A stretch of 12,390 nt of DNA from the NCBI GenBank assembly GCA_022562655.1, contig JADFOU010000014.1:1-12390 (forward strand). Reading direction: 5' to 3'. Made by a program: the position numbers and the translations under genes. The notes beneath the pieces were generated by a model that was not told where the DNA came from, did not search any database, and saw nothing but the letters and a program-made list of their open reading frames with translations. Source of the stretch: a candidate division TA06 bacterium (GTDB taxonomy: Bacteria > Hydrothermota > DG-26 > E44-bin18 > JADFOU01). Shown one piece after another: positions 6,251 to 12,390 of the stretch (positions are counted from its first letter, which is position 1; each line of letters opens with the position of its first letter).

Positions 6251-9200
6251 TTAGAACCGGAATGTGACGGAGAAATTGAGCCAGATATCCCGATTGGTAT
6301 GTCCAAGTTTCTTGTTGTTCTTCTCTTGAAAACCCATATCCAGAGAACCGGTGAGGGTCTGGGAGAAGGTATAGGAAGCGGTTGGACTGACGGAAAAGGT
6401 TGCCAAATTCTGCTTGATATCCCCTTCTGGATTTAATACCGTAAAGGTCTTCTGAAGGGTTGTATTATATTTGATGTTCAGTTTCAGGTCGAGGGTGGAT
6501 TTGAACCGGACCCTACCGATAAGAGGGATCTGGAGTCCACCAGGGGCTCTGAGACCATAGCCTAAGGTGAGGCTATAATTTTGGGTCTTCCCCTCTGTCG
6601 TCGACGGGGATAGGGGTCTTTCATCCTTGTTCCTGGAAAAATCAGTGCTCAAGTTGGTTGTAATTCCATTCTTCCAGGTCGTCTGCAGGGAAGGGGAGAG
6701 GCTCCATCTCCTGGAGATATGATTGGGATCACTTCTCACTTGATTCTGAAATTCCCCGGACTCCTCCCGTCCTGTAGAGAAGGAGGTGCGGAGGCTTGCG
6801 TTTTGAAAGAGTCGATTCAAAACCCCTCTCCTCTCCAGACCGGAGATGGAGAGATCGAGGATGGGCCAGGTGAGATTCTGAGACCAGGTCTCATTCCCTC
6901 CTTGGTACCCCCCCTCGGAATCTCCTCCCCGGAGGGAAATGTTTAAGGAGAGGGTTCCGAAGGAGGCGCCGCTCCTTAAGTCATAACTATTCTGGATGGA
7001 GGCGTAGTCCCTCTTACTGGAGTTGGGATCCTGCCCCACATTCCCCCGATCCCTTGAAAATCCCAGTTGATAGGAGAGGGGGGGGCGGCCATCCAACCAG
7101 GAGTAGGTGGACTGCCGAGTGTGGCTATAGGACCCCTGGGGGGAGGAGACCTTCTTGGCCAAGAACCCGATTTGGGTGAGAATCCAGGTGGGAGAGCCGG
7201 TTTGAACCTTCTTCTCCGAATCGGGTTCCGGGATGATGAACTCTAAGAATTGGGAAAGGTTGAAGGTTGTCCGAATCTCACTGGTGCTGACATTTCCGAC
7301 ATCCCGTAGATCTTTATTGACCCCACCTACTTCCAATCCGTGATTCTCATCATAACGGGTATTGTACGAGAAAGAGGGTTCAAGGAGGTTTAAGATGTTT
7401 GAGGAGAGGACCCCCTGTGCCCGCTGGCGCATCCCAATCTCCTTTCCGAAATTAATTCCGCCTAAGGCGGAGGCCTCCTTCCGGTGGGGATGGATCAGGT
7501 CCCGATCTGTCTCAATGGTGTAGTTGAGTCTGGACTGAAGGGTGTAGGGGGTGGTGGTAATCTGGATGGGTTTTATCCCTCCAGTCCCACTTCCCCTGAG
7601 CGTCTTCCGAATATCGAGGTCCGTCCGGACGAGAGAGGTGTCGGTCTTGGAGCTTGAGGTGTCTGACACGGTTATTGTCTGCATAAAGCGTATTGACCTC
7701 GATCGGCTGTAGGAACTCGAAAGATTGATGTTGTCCGGGAAATAAGAGAACTCCAACCCCTTCAATGGTTTTAGAGAAGGCAATTGAGGGTTGTAGCCAT
7801 AGGAAACCGAGCCACTTGTGGATACAGTCGTATCCAGTTGAGTTGGAGAAGAGGAGAACTTCTCTAAGTAGGAGGTGGAGAACTTGAAGGGATCCAGAAA
7901 GATGCGCCCGAATAGTTTTCTGGAAGGTTTCTGTTTTTTGAGGGAGAGATTGGCGCTTCGATTTGTTGTGAGGGACTGTTCTTTTCTTCTTGCTTCTCCC
8001 TCCAGGAGGATGTCCGAACCCGACTTGTATTTCGGAAGGCCTCGGGTTTTAGAATAATTGAGGGAGAGGGGCATTCCAAGACCCCAATTCTTGGGCAGGA
8101 ATTTATGAAGGTTGAGGGTTCCTCGGGTGCCTAAAGTAGTGGACAGCTTATTGGGGGGTCTCTTTCGGGTAAGGGTTCGAAACTCCTCGTCCTCTCGTCG
8201 GAGGTTGAGACTCCAGTCCAGAAGGTCTCCAAAACGGGTGGAAAGACCGAAATTGGTAGAGGTTCCAGGGTCACTGCGGGGATCGGTGAGGCGGATCTCA
8301 TCTATCCAGATCTCACCTGTGATGGGAGTATTTTCTTCATTCTCCACAGCCACCTCCATCCGCCAGATCATTCGGAGAGAGGGGTTCCCATTCTTCAAAT
8401 TGGTGAGCTGATCCAAGGAGAGATCAATGGAGTACCATCGATTCCCCATTTCCGTCTTTTTGAATTCGTAATAATTCTTCCTTTCAGTCCCACCGAATCG
8501 GAAGGAGAAGGTTGGGTTACCGGATTCGGGTCCATGGACATAGAAGGAGAGGGTCTTGTAGAGAGTGAAGTCCTGGTCACGGGTGAACTGGTAGAAAGCC
8601 ATCCCACGACTGTTTGGAGGGAGATTCGTATAATCCAGGACTAAGGATCCCTCCCTTTCCGGCCTCCCAAAGGCGTCCTTTCGGGGCTCAAAGGGAGGGG
8701 TGTAGTCCGGATCTCGCTCGTTGTTCTTTGTGGCGATTTTGAAACTTGTGTCTTTGAATTCACTCCTTCTCCGGCGGGTTGTAAGGGGTACGATCCCTCC
8801 ATCTTTCCAACGATTTCCCACTATGTCAAGGCTGGCGACTCCAATGGTGTCCGTCTGGGTAAACCCTTCCACCCAGAGCCGGACGTACTGGGTCACCTGC
8901 CAGTCCGGGAGTCCAACTCTTTGAACCGAGGGATCGTCTAAGTTGATTTGGAAAAGCCGCCAACCCGTCTCATCCATTCGGTCAATTTCGACAAATTTGT
9001 CAGAGGAAAGATCCAGGGTGAAGGCGAAATAGTCGTCATCTTTGTCAAGGATACCGGTACGGTTCAGATCTTCCGTATCCAGCCGATTGTTCCCCTCGGT
9101 TCCATTGATTCTGGAGTAGTCATCGGGATTGCTCCGATCATAGAAATAGTCGTCATTTCCCCAATCGCCGGGAACACTCTTCCCATCTTCTCCCTCAACG

Positions 9201-11839
9201 CCATCTATCCCTTTATCCTCCCCTGCATCCAGGGTACTGTTATTATTTTCATCTTCTGAGTCCAGGACATCTTTCTTTCCCCGAACCTGATCTCCCTCCC
9301 TCTGCCGCCAAAATGCATCTTCAGAGAGGAAGGAACCTATGTCAACATGAAGGATCCCACTATCCCCTTTCACCCAGAGTTCGAGGAATTTATGTTGGGA
9401 GAAATCCTTAGCATCAACGAAGGAGATGGCTTTGGAGATACCCCCCCACGAGGCTGTATCTCCATCCTTAGGCGTGAAGACGAGGTTCAAGTAATCTTTC
9501 CGCTCGTTCTCTCTATGCTTTGGTAGATTCTCCTCCAAATCCCTGATGAGGACTCTCTGGAAAGGGTTATACCACTGGAGATAGCCGATAAGTGTCGTGT
9601 CCACCTCATTCGATATGTCCATCTTACTTGGGGGTGGAGAGCCGTAGAACCAGGAAGTTCGATGGAGACCCAGGTCATAGGCAAGGAGATTTCCTTCCAT
9701 ATCATCAATATAGCCTTCCCCAGTCACACTGGGATTGGGGAGGGAGGCGGCGCCGTCTACAGTGAAGCTCAGCAAAGAAGGCGCGTCCGTCTCAACCAGG
9801 GGGACCGCATCCGCAATCCGGGTGAAGAGGGCAGGTTGGATGGAGTACTGTGCATCCACTTCCCCGGCCAGGATCCGTGTGGACTCCTCCCCTAATCTCT
9901 GGCGAATCCGCTGTGGCGCCCCCTCACTCCGAAACATCCAGGAGGAGCCGATCCTTCCCTGTTCAAACACATAATCCCCCCTCATTCCAACCAGGCTCTT
10001 GGAGGTGAGGCTGAAGAAGGGAGCAAACTGGAAGTCAATCTCCACACGGGCATCGGGAAGTGATCCATCATTCGCCGCTTTACCGATCAAGATCACTTCT
10101 CCGAAGTCATAGTCGATGGTATAGTCTTTACCCCTCTCCAGTTGCCTCCCATTTAGAAGAACCACCTCGGACCCTTCTAAGATGTCCGTCCTCCCTAAAT
10201 TGAAGGTCGTTTGAGACCTCTTGATGACGATCTGGAGGTAATAGAGACCCTGATAGATTCCTACATTCGCTGTATCATAGATGACCGAGTCTTGGTAGGT
10301 GAGAATAGAATCTGCAAAGGGAAAGAGTTGGGGGAAGAAGAGGAGCCCTCTTGCCGGATCCATGTTCCCATCGTCCATTTTCCCATCCGGAACACCCTGA
10401 TTCCCCGTGGTGTCCAGGCCGAGGAGGGTGAGGAAAGTGATATCCTTAACAGGGTCCACATCCAGATCGACCCCCCCGTCAGGATTCCGGAGGAAGATCC
10501 GGAGATTCAGAGAGTCTGGATCGATATTGATTCCCCCGATGGGGTAGAAGTTCTTTAATGCCAGATTCCAGGTGGGCTGGTCTGGAAGGGAGTTTTTAGG
10601 GCGGATCAATTTTAGTTCGAAGGTATCGATATCGCCCGGGGGATAGAAATCCTCAAAATCTCCTACGGTATCCTGAACTCCTGAGATATCCTCTCGGATA
10701 TAGGAGACTGCCAGAACCTCCTGACGACTGAGAGATTGGACCAATTCAATACCATTTTCACTTTTAAGATAGAAGCCAGTTGAATTCGTTGAGAGAAACT
10801 TCAGATCGAACCAGCCAGTATAATCTCCCGTAGAATCACCCATTGGAAACGTCGCGTGCCCCACAAATGCATTATTCGTATTGTTTGATAAATTTCCATC
10901 GTCTAAAAAGACCTTCAACTCTATTACCCTCCACAGGGGATCCGGTTCAATGACAAAGAATCGCCAAGGGATAAACTGGTGATCCGGGATGATGAGTGTG
11001 TCCAATTTTGTACCACCGGTGATCTTGAAACTCTCCGCTTCTCCCTGATCCTTGGAAGCAATGGCAGTAATATCCACGGGTCCTATCTTTGCCTGAGTTT
11101 GAATCCCAAAAAGCCCTTCATGTCTGGGTGGGGCGCCGATGAGCCTCGTCCCCCCGGGGAGGGAGAGGGAGGTATGTCCCGCTTCAATCTTCTGGATTAC
11201 CTCATCCTCATCCCCGATATACTGAAGACGAATCTTGTTATCCAATTGGCTGAGCCTCTCCGAATCGTGATCCACTAAGACATGGATCTTCTGCCCTACG
11301 GTCCCATCTAATTTTACATTGAGCCTCTGCTGCATCAGGAGTTCCGGAAGGGGAGATTGACGACTTGACTCCGTCTCTATCCGTTGCAAGAAAAAGGACT
11401 TTCGGACGCCGAAATTGATCTCCTGAGACCCCCGAATGTTGAGCCTTGCCCCCTCCCCGATGATTCCCTTGATAGCTTTTGGAAATTTCACGGGGAGTTC
11501 AATCACTATCCCCGGCCTACCCGTATTGTTTCCCTCCACTCCCAGAGATTTTTGGAAGAGTCCAATCCAGATCTCCCTCAGGGTCTCCTTTCGTTGCTGC
11601 TTCAGGTGTTCATCCAAGGAGAAGATGTGGGGAATGGCAATCAATTCATTCCCTTTTCTTTCCTCTATCATGCAATATCCAATATCAAGATCAACCTTCA
11701 GACTCTGGGAGAGTCCAAGGATTGGGTCGAGTATAGACTTCACCATCTTCTCATGAAACTGCCTCGTCATCCCTCCGTAGGAAGGAGAAATGCAAAATGT
11801 AAAATTAGCAATTAGCAATGTAAATTTGAAAATCTTCAT
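6251..11839 (-). CDS. sprA: SprA-type T9SS outer-membrane translocon protein
   Basis: About 1,862 residues from the first ATG. Recognised as SprA (Sov in Porphyromonas), the giant outer-membrane beta-barrel of type IX secretion through which cargo leaves the periplasm. Family-type segments: HEGLFGIQTQAKIG (240-253), NGRQLERGKDYTIDYDFG (563-580), GYIDDMEG (709-716) and IWIDEIRLTD (1177-1186), then an amphipathic, strand-rich C-terminal third ending SVTFRF with the terminal aromatic typical of barrel proteins. Residues 863-935 are Asp/Asn-rich with two EF-hand-like loops (863-874, 924-935). Bacteroidetes SprA is usually longer (about 2,400). The N-terminus reads as a signal peptide: MKIFK, hydrophobic 6-18, then PSYGG. 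A TTG at 11860 would add 7 residues; neither start has a clear ribosome-binding site. A start at the next Met (residue 24) would lose the signal. No other T9SS gene is nearby, which is common since T9SS genes are scattered. Confidence 0.88.
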   Translation of the reverse strand: MKIFKFTLLIANFTFCISPSYGGMTRQFHEKMVKSILDPILGLSQSLKVDLDIGYCMIEERKGNELIAIPHIFSLDEHLKQQRKETLREIWIGLFQKSLGVEGNNTGRPGIVIELPVKFPKAIKGIIGEGARLNIRGSQEINFGVRKSFFLQRIETESSRQSPLPELLMQQRLNVKLDGTVGQKIHVLVDHDSERLSQLDNKIRLQYIGDEDEVIQKIEAGHTSLSLPGGTRLIGAPPRHEGLFGIQTQAKIGPVDITAIASKDQGEAESFKITGGTKLDTLIIPDHQFIPWRFFVIEPDPLWRVIELKVFLDDGNLSNNTNNAFVGHATFPMGDSTGDYTGWFDLKFLSTNSTGFYLKSENGIELVQSLSRQEVLAVSYIREDISGVQDTVGDFEDFYPPGDIDTFELKLIRPKNSLPDQPTWNLALKNFYPIGGINIDPDSLNLRIFLRNPDGGVDLDVDPVKDITFLTLLGLDTTGNQGVPDGKMDDGNMDPARGLLFFPQLFPFADSILTYQDSVIYDTANVGIYQGLYYLQIVIKRSQTTFNLGRTDILEGSEVVLLNGRQLERGKDYTIDYDFGEVILIGKAANDGSLPDARVEIDFQFAPFFSLTSKSLVGMRGDYVFEQGRIGSSWMFRSEGAPQRIRQRLGEESTRILAGEVDAQYSIQPALFTRIADAVPLVETDAPSLLSFTVDGAASLPNPSVTGEGYIDDMEGNLLAYDLGLHRTSWFYGSPPPSKMDISNEVDTTLIGYLQWYNPFQRVLIRDLEENLPKHRENERKDYLNLVFTPKDGDTASWGGISKAISFVDAKDFSQHKFLELWVKGDSGILHVDIGSFLSEDAFWRQREGDQVRGKKDVLDSEDENNNSTLDAGEDKGIDGVEGEDGKSVPGDWGNDDYFYDRSNPDDYSRINGTEGNNRLDTEDLNRTGILDKDDDYFAFTLDLSSDKFVEIDRMDETGWRLFQINLDDPSVQRVGLPDWQVTQYVRLWVEGFTQTDTIGVASLDIVGNRWKDGGIVPLTTRRRRSEFKDTSFKIATKNNERDPDYTPPFEPRKDAFGRPEREGSLVLDYTNLPPNSRGMAFYQFTRDQDFTLYKTLSFYVHGPESGNPTFSFRFGGTERKNYYEFKKTEMGNRWYSIDLSLDQLTNLKNGNPSLRMIWRMEVAVENEENTPITGEIWIDEIRLTDPRSDPGTSTNFGLSTRFGDLLDWSLNLRREDEEFRTLTRKRPPNKLSTTLGTRGTLNLHKFLPKNWGLGMPLSLNYSKTRGLPKYKSGSDILLEGEARRKEQSLTTNRSANLSLKKQKPSRKLFGRIFLDPFKFSTSYLEKFSSSPTQLDTTVSTSGSVSYGYNPQLPSLKPLKGLEFSYFPDNINLSSSYSRSRSIRFMQTITVSDTSSSKTDTSLVRTDLDIRKTLRGSGTGGIKPIQITTTPYTLQSRLNYTIETDRDLIHPHRKEASALGGINFGKEIGMRQRAQGVLSSNILNLLEPSFSYNTRYDENHGLEVGGVNKDLRDVGNVSTSEIRTTFNLSQFLEFIIPEPDSEKKVQTGSPTWILTQIGFLAKKVSSPQGSYSHTRQSTYSWLDGRPPLSYQLGFSRDRGNVGQDPNSSKRDYASIQNSYDLRSGASFGTLSLNISLRGGDSEGGYQGGNETWSQNLTWPILDLSISGLERRGVLNRLFQNASLRTSFSTGREESGEFQNQVRSDPNHISRRWSLSPSLQTTWKNGITTNLSTDFSRNKDERPLSPSTTEGKTQNYSLTLGYGLRAPGGLQIPLIGRVRFKSTLDLKLNIKYNTTLQKTFTVLNPEGDIKQNLATFSVSPTASYTFSQTLTGSLDMGFQEKNNKKLGHTNRDIWLNFSVTFRF

Positions 11840-11876
11840 TTGCAATTGATCATTTTGCAATACTTAATTTGCATTG
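11791..11876. repeat. AT-rich repeat-like tract overlapping the sprA 5' end
   Basis: Built from the words TGCAAAAT, GTAAAATTAGCAATTAGCAA, GTAAATTT and TTTGCATT, the same vocabulary as 563-601 downstream of the ferritin-like gene. It spans the sprA start codon (11839-11837) and codes for most of the putative signal peptide. Confidence 0.5.
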
Positions 11877-11886
11877 AATTCGTAAT

Positions 11887-11920
11887 AAAAAAACCGGGCC
11901 CTCATCACGAGTCACCCGGT
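11887..11920 (-). terminator. Intrinsic terminator upstream of sprA
   Basis: In the minus-strand reading ACCGGG (11920-11915) pairs with CCCGGT (11898-11893) around a 16-base loop that can itself form CTC/GAG, followed by seven Ts (11893-11887) and ATTA. This is the best intrinsic-terminator match in the window. It faces toward sprA and ends 48 bases before its ATG, so it ends the leader/small RNA transcript from the promoter at 12171-12199 or controls read-through into sprA. Confidence 0.75.
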
Positions 11921-11947
11921 CCGACTTTTGACTATTGGCAATTCGTC

Positions 11948-12007
11948 AAATGGTTAAATCCAGACCTGTCGTCAAGACAGGTTTAGCTATTTAACCAATA
12001 ACCATTT
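11948..12007. repeat. AT-rich palindromic repeat, copy C, split by a second palindrome
   Basis: Outer arms AAATGGTT (11948-11955) and AACCATTT (12000-12007). The centre, GGTTAAAT (11952-11959) and ATTTAACC (11989-11996), is interrupted by 29 bases (11960-11988) holding ACCTGTC (11964-11970), a 5-base loop and GACAGGT (11976-11982). Removing the 29 bases restores the perfect palindrome GGTTAAATATTTAACC, matching the uninterrupted centres of copies A and B. Confidence 0.7.
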
Positions 12008-12160
12008 AACTGGTTTATCGGGGTCTCATGTTGAGGAAAAACCATCCCCTTTGAAGGTCTTCCTTTGGCTCTTCAATCTTCAATCCAGAAAATCTTCAAC
12101 CTAAATTGGTTTTCCCCCAACATTAATTCCCCTCGATAAGTCTCCTCCTTCAATGATATT

Positions 12161-12179
12161 CTCTATTTCTAAAATAGAG
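12161..12179. promoter_or_regulatory. Operator-like inverted repeat over the -10
   Basis: CTCTATTT (12161-12168), three bases, AAATAGAG (12172-12179): a perfect 8-bp inverted repeat that covers the -10 element and the expected start site. Immediately next to it CAAAAT (12180-12185) and ATTTTG (12190-12195) form a second 6-bp inverted repeat within the spacer and the first base of the -35. This is the layout expected of a repressor-controlled promoter; the regulator is not identifiable. Confidence 0.45.
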
Positions 12180-12199
12180 CAAAATGTCCATTTTGTCAA
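12171..12199 (-). promoter_or_regulatory. Strong predicted sigma70-type promoter facing sprA
   Basis: TTGACA (12199-12194, exact consensus), 17-bp spacer, TATTTT (12176-12171) on the minus strand; the start would be near 12165. It is the closest match to consensus in the window. An ORF-free stretch of more than 300 bases separates it from sprA. The interval 12200-12357 between it and the tRNA shows no ORF, hairpin or repeat that I can support. Confidence 0.65.
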
Positions 12200-12357
12200 G
12201 CCTTTTTAACGAAAAATCAACCCTCCAAACGGCTTCCCCCGACGTATTGAAGGCAATTTGAATTCTTGCACGATCCTGAAGCCTTTTCTTAAAGAGACGT
12301 CAAGAACCGTGTATTTGTTTCGGAAGGAGATAGGAAAGACCCTGAATCAAAACTGAG

Positions 12358-12390
12358 TGGAGACGACCGGACTCGAACCGGTGACCTGCT
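12358..12390 (-). tRNA. tRNA 3' end (partial, identity not determinable)
   Basis: The minus-strand reading gives variable-loop AGGTC, T-stem ACCGG, T-loop TTCGAGT, the matching CCGGT, acceptor strand CGTCTCC and discriminator A at 12358. The T-arm pairs perfectly and has the invariant TTCGA. The 5' part, including the anticodon, lies beyond the window, so the amino acid cannot be named. The complementary acceptor strand should begin GGAGACG. The next bases are CTC, so CCA is not encoded. Confidence 0.9.

Larger units (their letters stand above)
11887..12165 (-). ncRNA. Candidate structured RNA or sprA leader, not a recognised family
   Basis: About 275 nt bounded by a strong promoter (12171-12199) and the terminator at 11887-11920. 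Arms 12108-12139 and 12015-12043 form a long imperfect stem: TTATCG and GGG pair with CCC and CGATAA, then ATGTTG..GGAAAA and CC pair with their complements. Inside it TTGAAG/CTTCAA (12099-12094 with 12056-12051) extends a rod of roughly 125 nt. Copy C of the palindromic repeat lies between rod and terminator. It contains no convincing ORF. A 6S-like rod, an attenuating leader or a degenerate inverted-repeat element are all possible; I see none of the conserved cores of SRP RNA, tmRNA, RNase P or common riboswitches. Confidence 0.4.

Noticed and set aside
10211..10558. Long plus-strand ORFs lying antisense to sprA, pnt, gdh and trxB (for example 10211-10558, 11384-11815, 4645-5079).
   Set aside because: All lie opposite secure genes, lack ribosome-binding sites and resemble no protein family; they are shadows of the coding strand.
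12073..12123. A 16-codon minus-strand ORF starting ATGTTG inside the sprA leader, with GAGGGG five bases upstream; could be an attenuation leader peptide.
   Set aside because: It lies in one arm of the long hairpin, has no run of regulatory codons and no resemblance to a known leader peptide; chance occurrence is likely.
12015..12139. Inverted repeat read as terminal repeats of a small mobile element.
   Set aside because: The arms are imperfect, no target-site duplication is visible at the ends, and a promoter and terminator flank it, which fits an RNA hairpin better.
12358..12390. Naming the tRNA from its T-arm and variable loop.
   Set aside because: The anticodon is outside the window; several isoacceptors share such T-arms.

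Overview
The window reads as ordinary chromosome of an uncultured bacterium of the FCB supergroup (Bacteroidetes/Chlorobi/Fibrobacteres relatives and allied candidate phyla). The main evidence is a complete SprA, the giant outer-membrane channel of the type IX secretion system (T9SS), at about 1,860 residues; Bacteroidetes versions are usually longer. The short palindromic repeats between genes are a kind I associate with uncultured-phylum genomes. I cannot name the phylum from this window. No phage, transposase, CRISPR or toxin-antitoxin genes were seen.

Layout: a plus-strand ferritin-like gene (83-553) faces a minus-strand series. The converging ends meet at a composite hairpin region (about 649-717). 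Next comes a three-gene operon for proton-translocating NAD(P) transhydrogenase in split-alpha form, transcribed pntAA (2440-3582), pntAB (2123-2437), pntB (732-2111). A second minus-strand operon is trxB (5144-6082) followed one base later by a glutamate dehydrogenase gene (3877-5142), ending in a perfect 24-bp palindrome. Both operons start from look-alike sigma70-type promoters (TTGACT, 17-bp spacer, TAARTT, with the same flanking bases). sprA (6251-11839) follows, then a non-coding region of about 500 bp and the 3' end of a tRNA at the right edge.

Functional theme: transhydrogenase makes NADPH using the proton gradient, glutamate dehydrogenase exchanges reduced cofactor with the nitrogen pool, thioredoxin reductase spends NADPH on thiol redox control, and the ferritin-like protein handles iron or peroxide. 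This is a redox/NADPH neighbourhood; no dedicated new pathway is visible.

The parts most worth a second look are non-coding. (1) Upstream of sprA, a strong promoter with a perfect inverted repeat over its -10 leads into about 275 nt that can form a long rod-like hairpin and ends at an intrinsic terminator before sprA: a candidate structured RNA or attenuated leader. (2) Two palindromes are each split near their centre by a smaller CCTG...CAGG palindrome, and uninterrupted relatives of one host repeat are in the same window. (3) The putative SprA signal peptide is encoded by AT-rich repeat-like sequence of the same word composition as an intergenic stretch 11 kb away.
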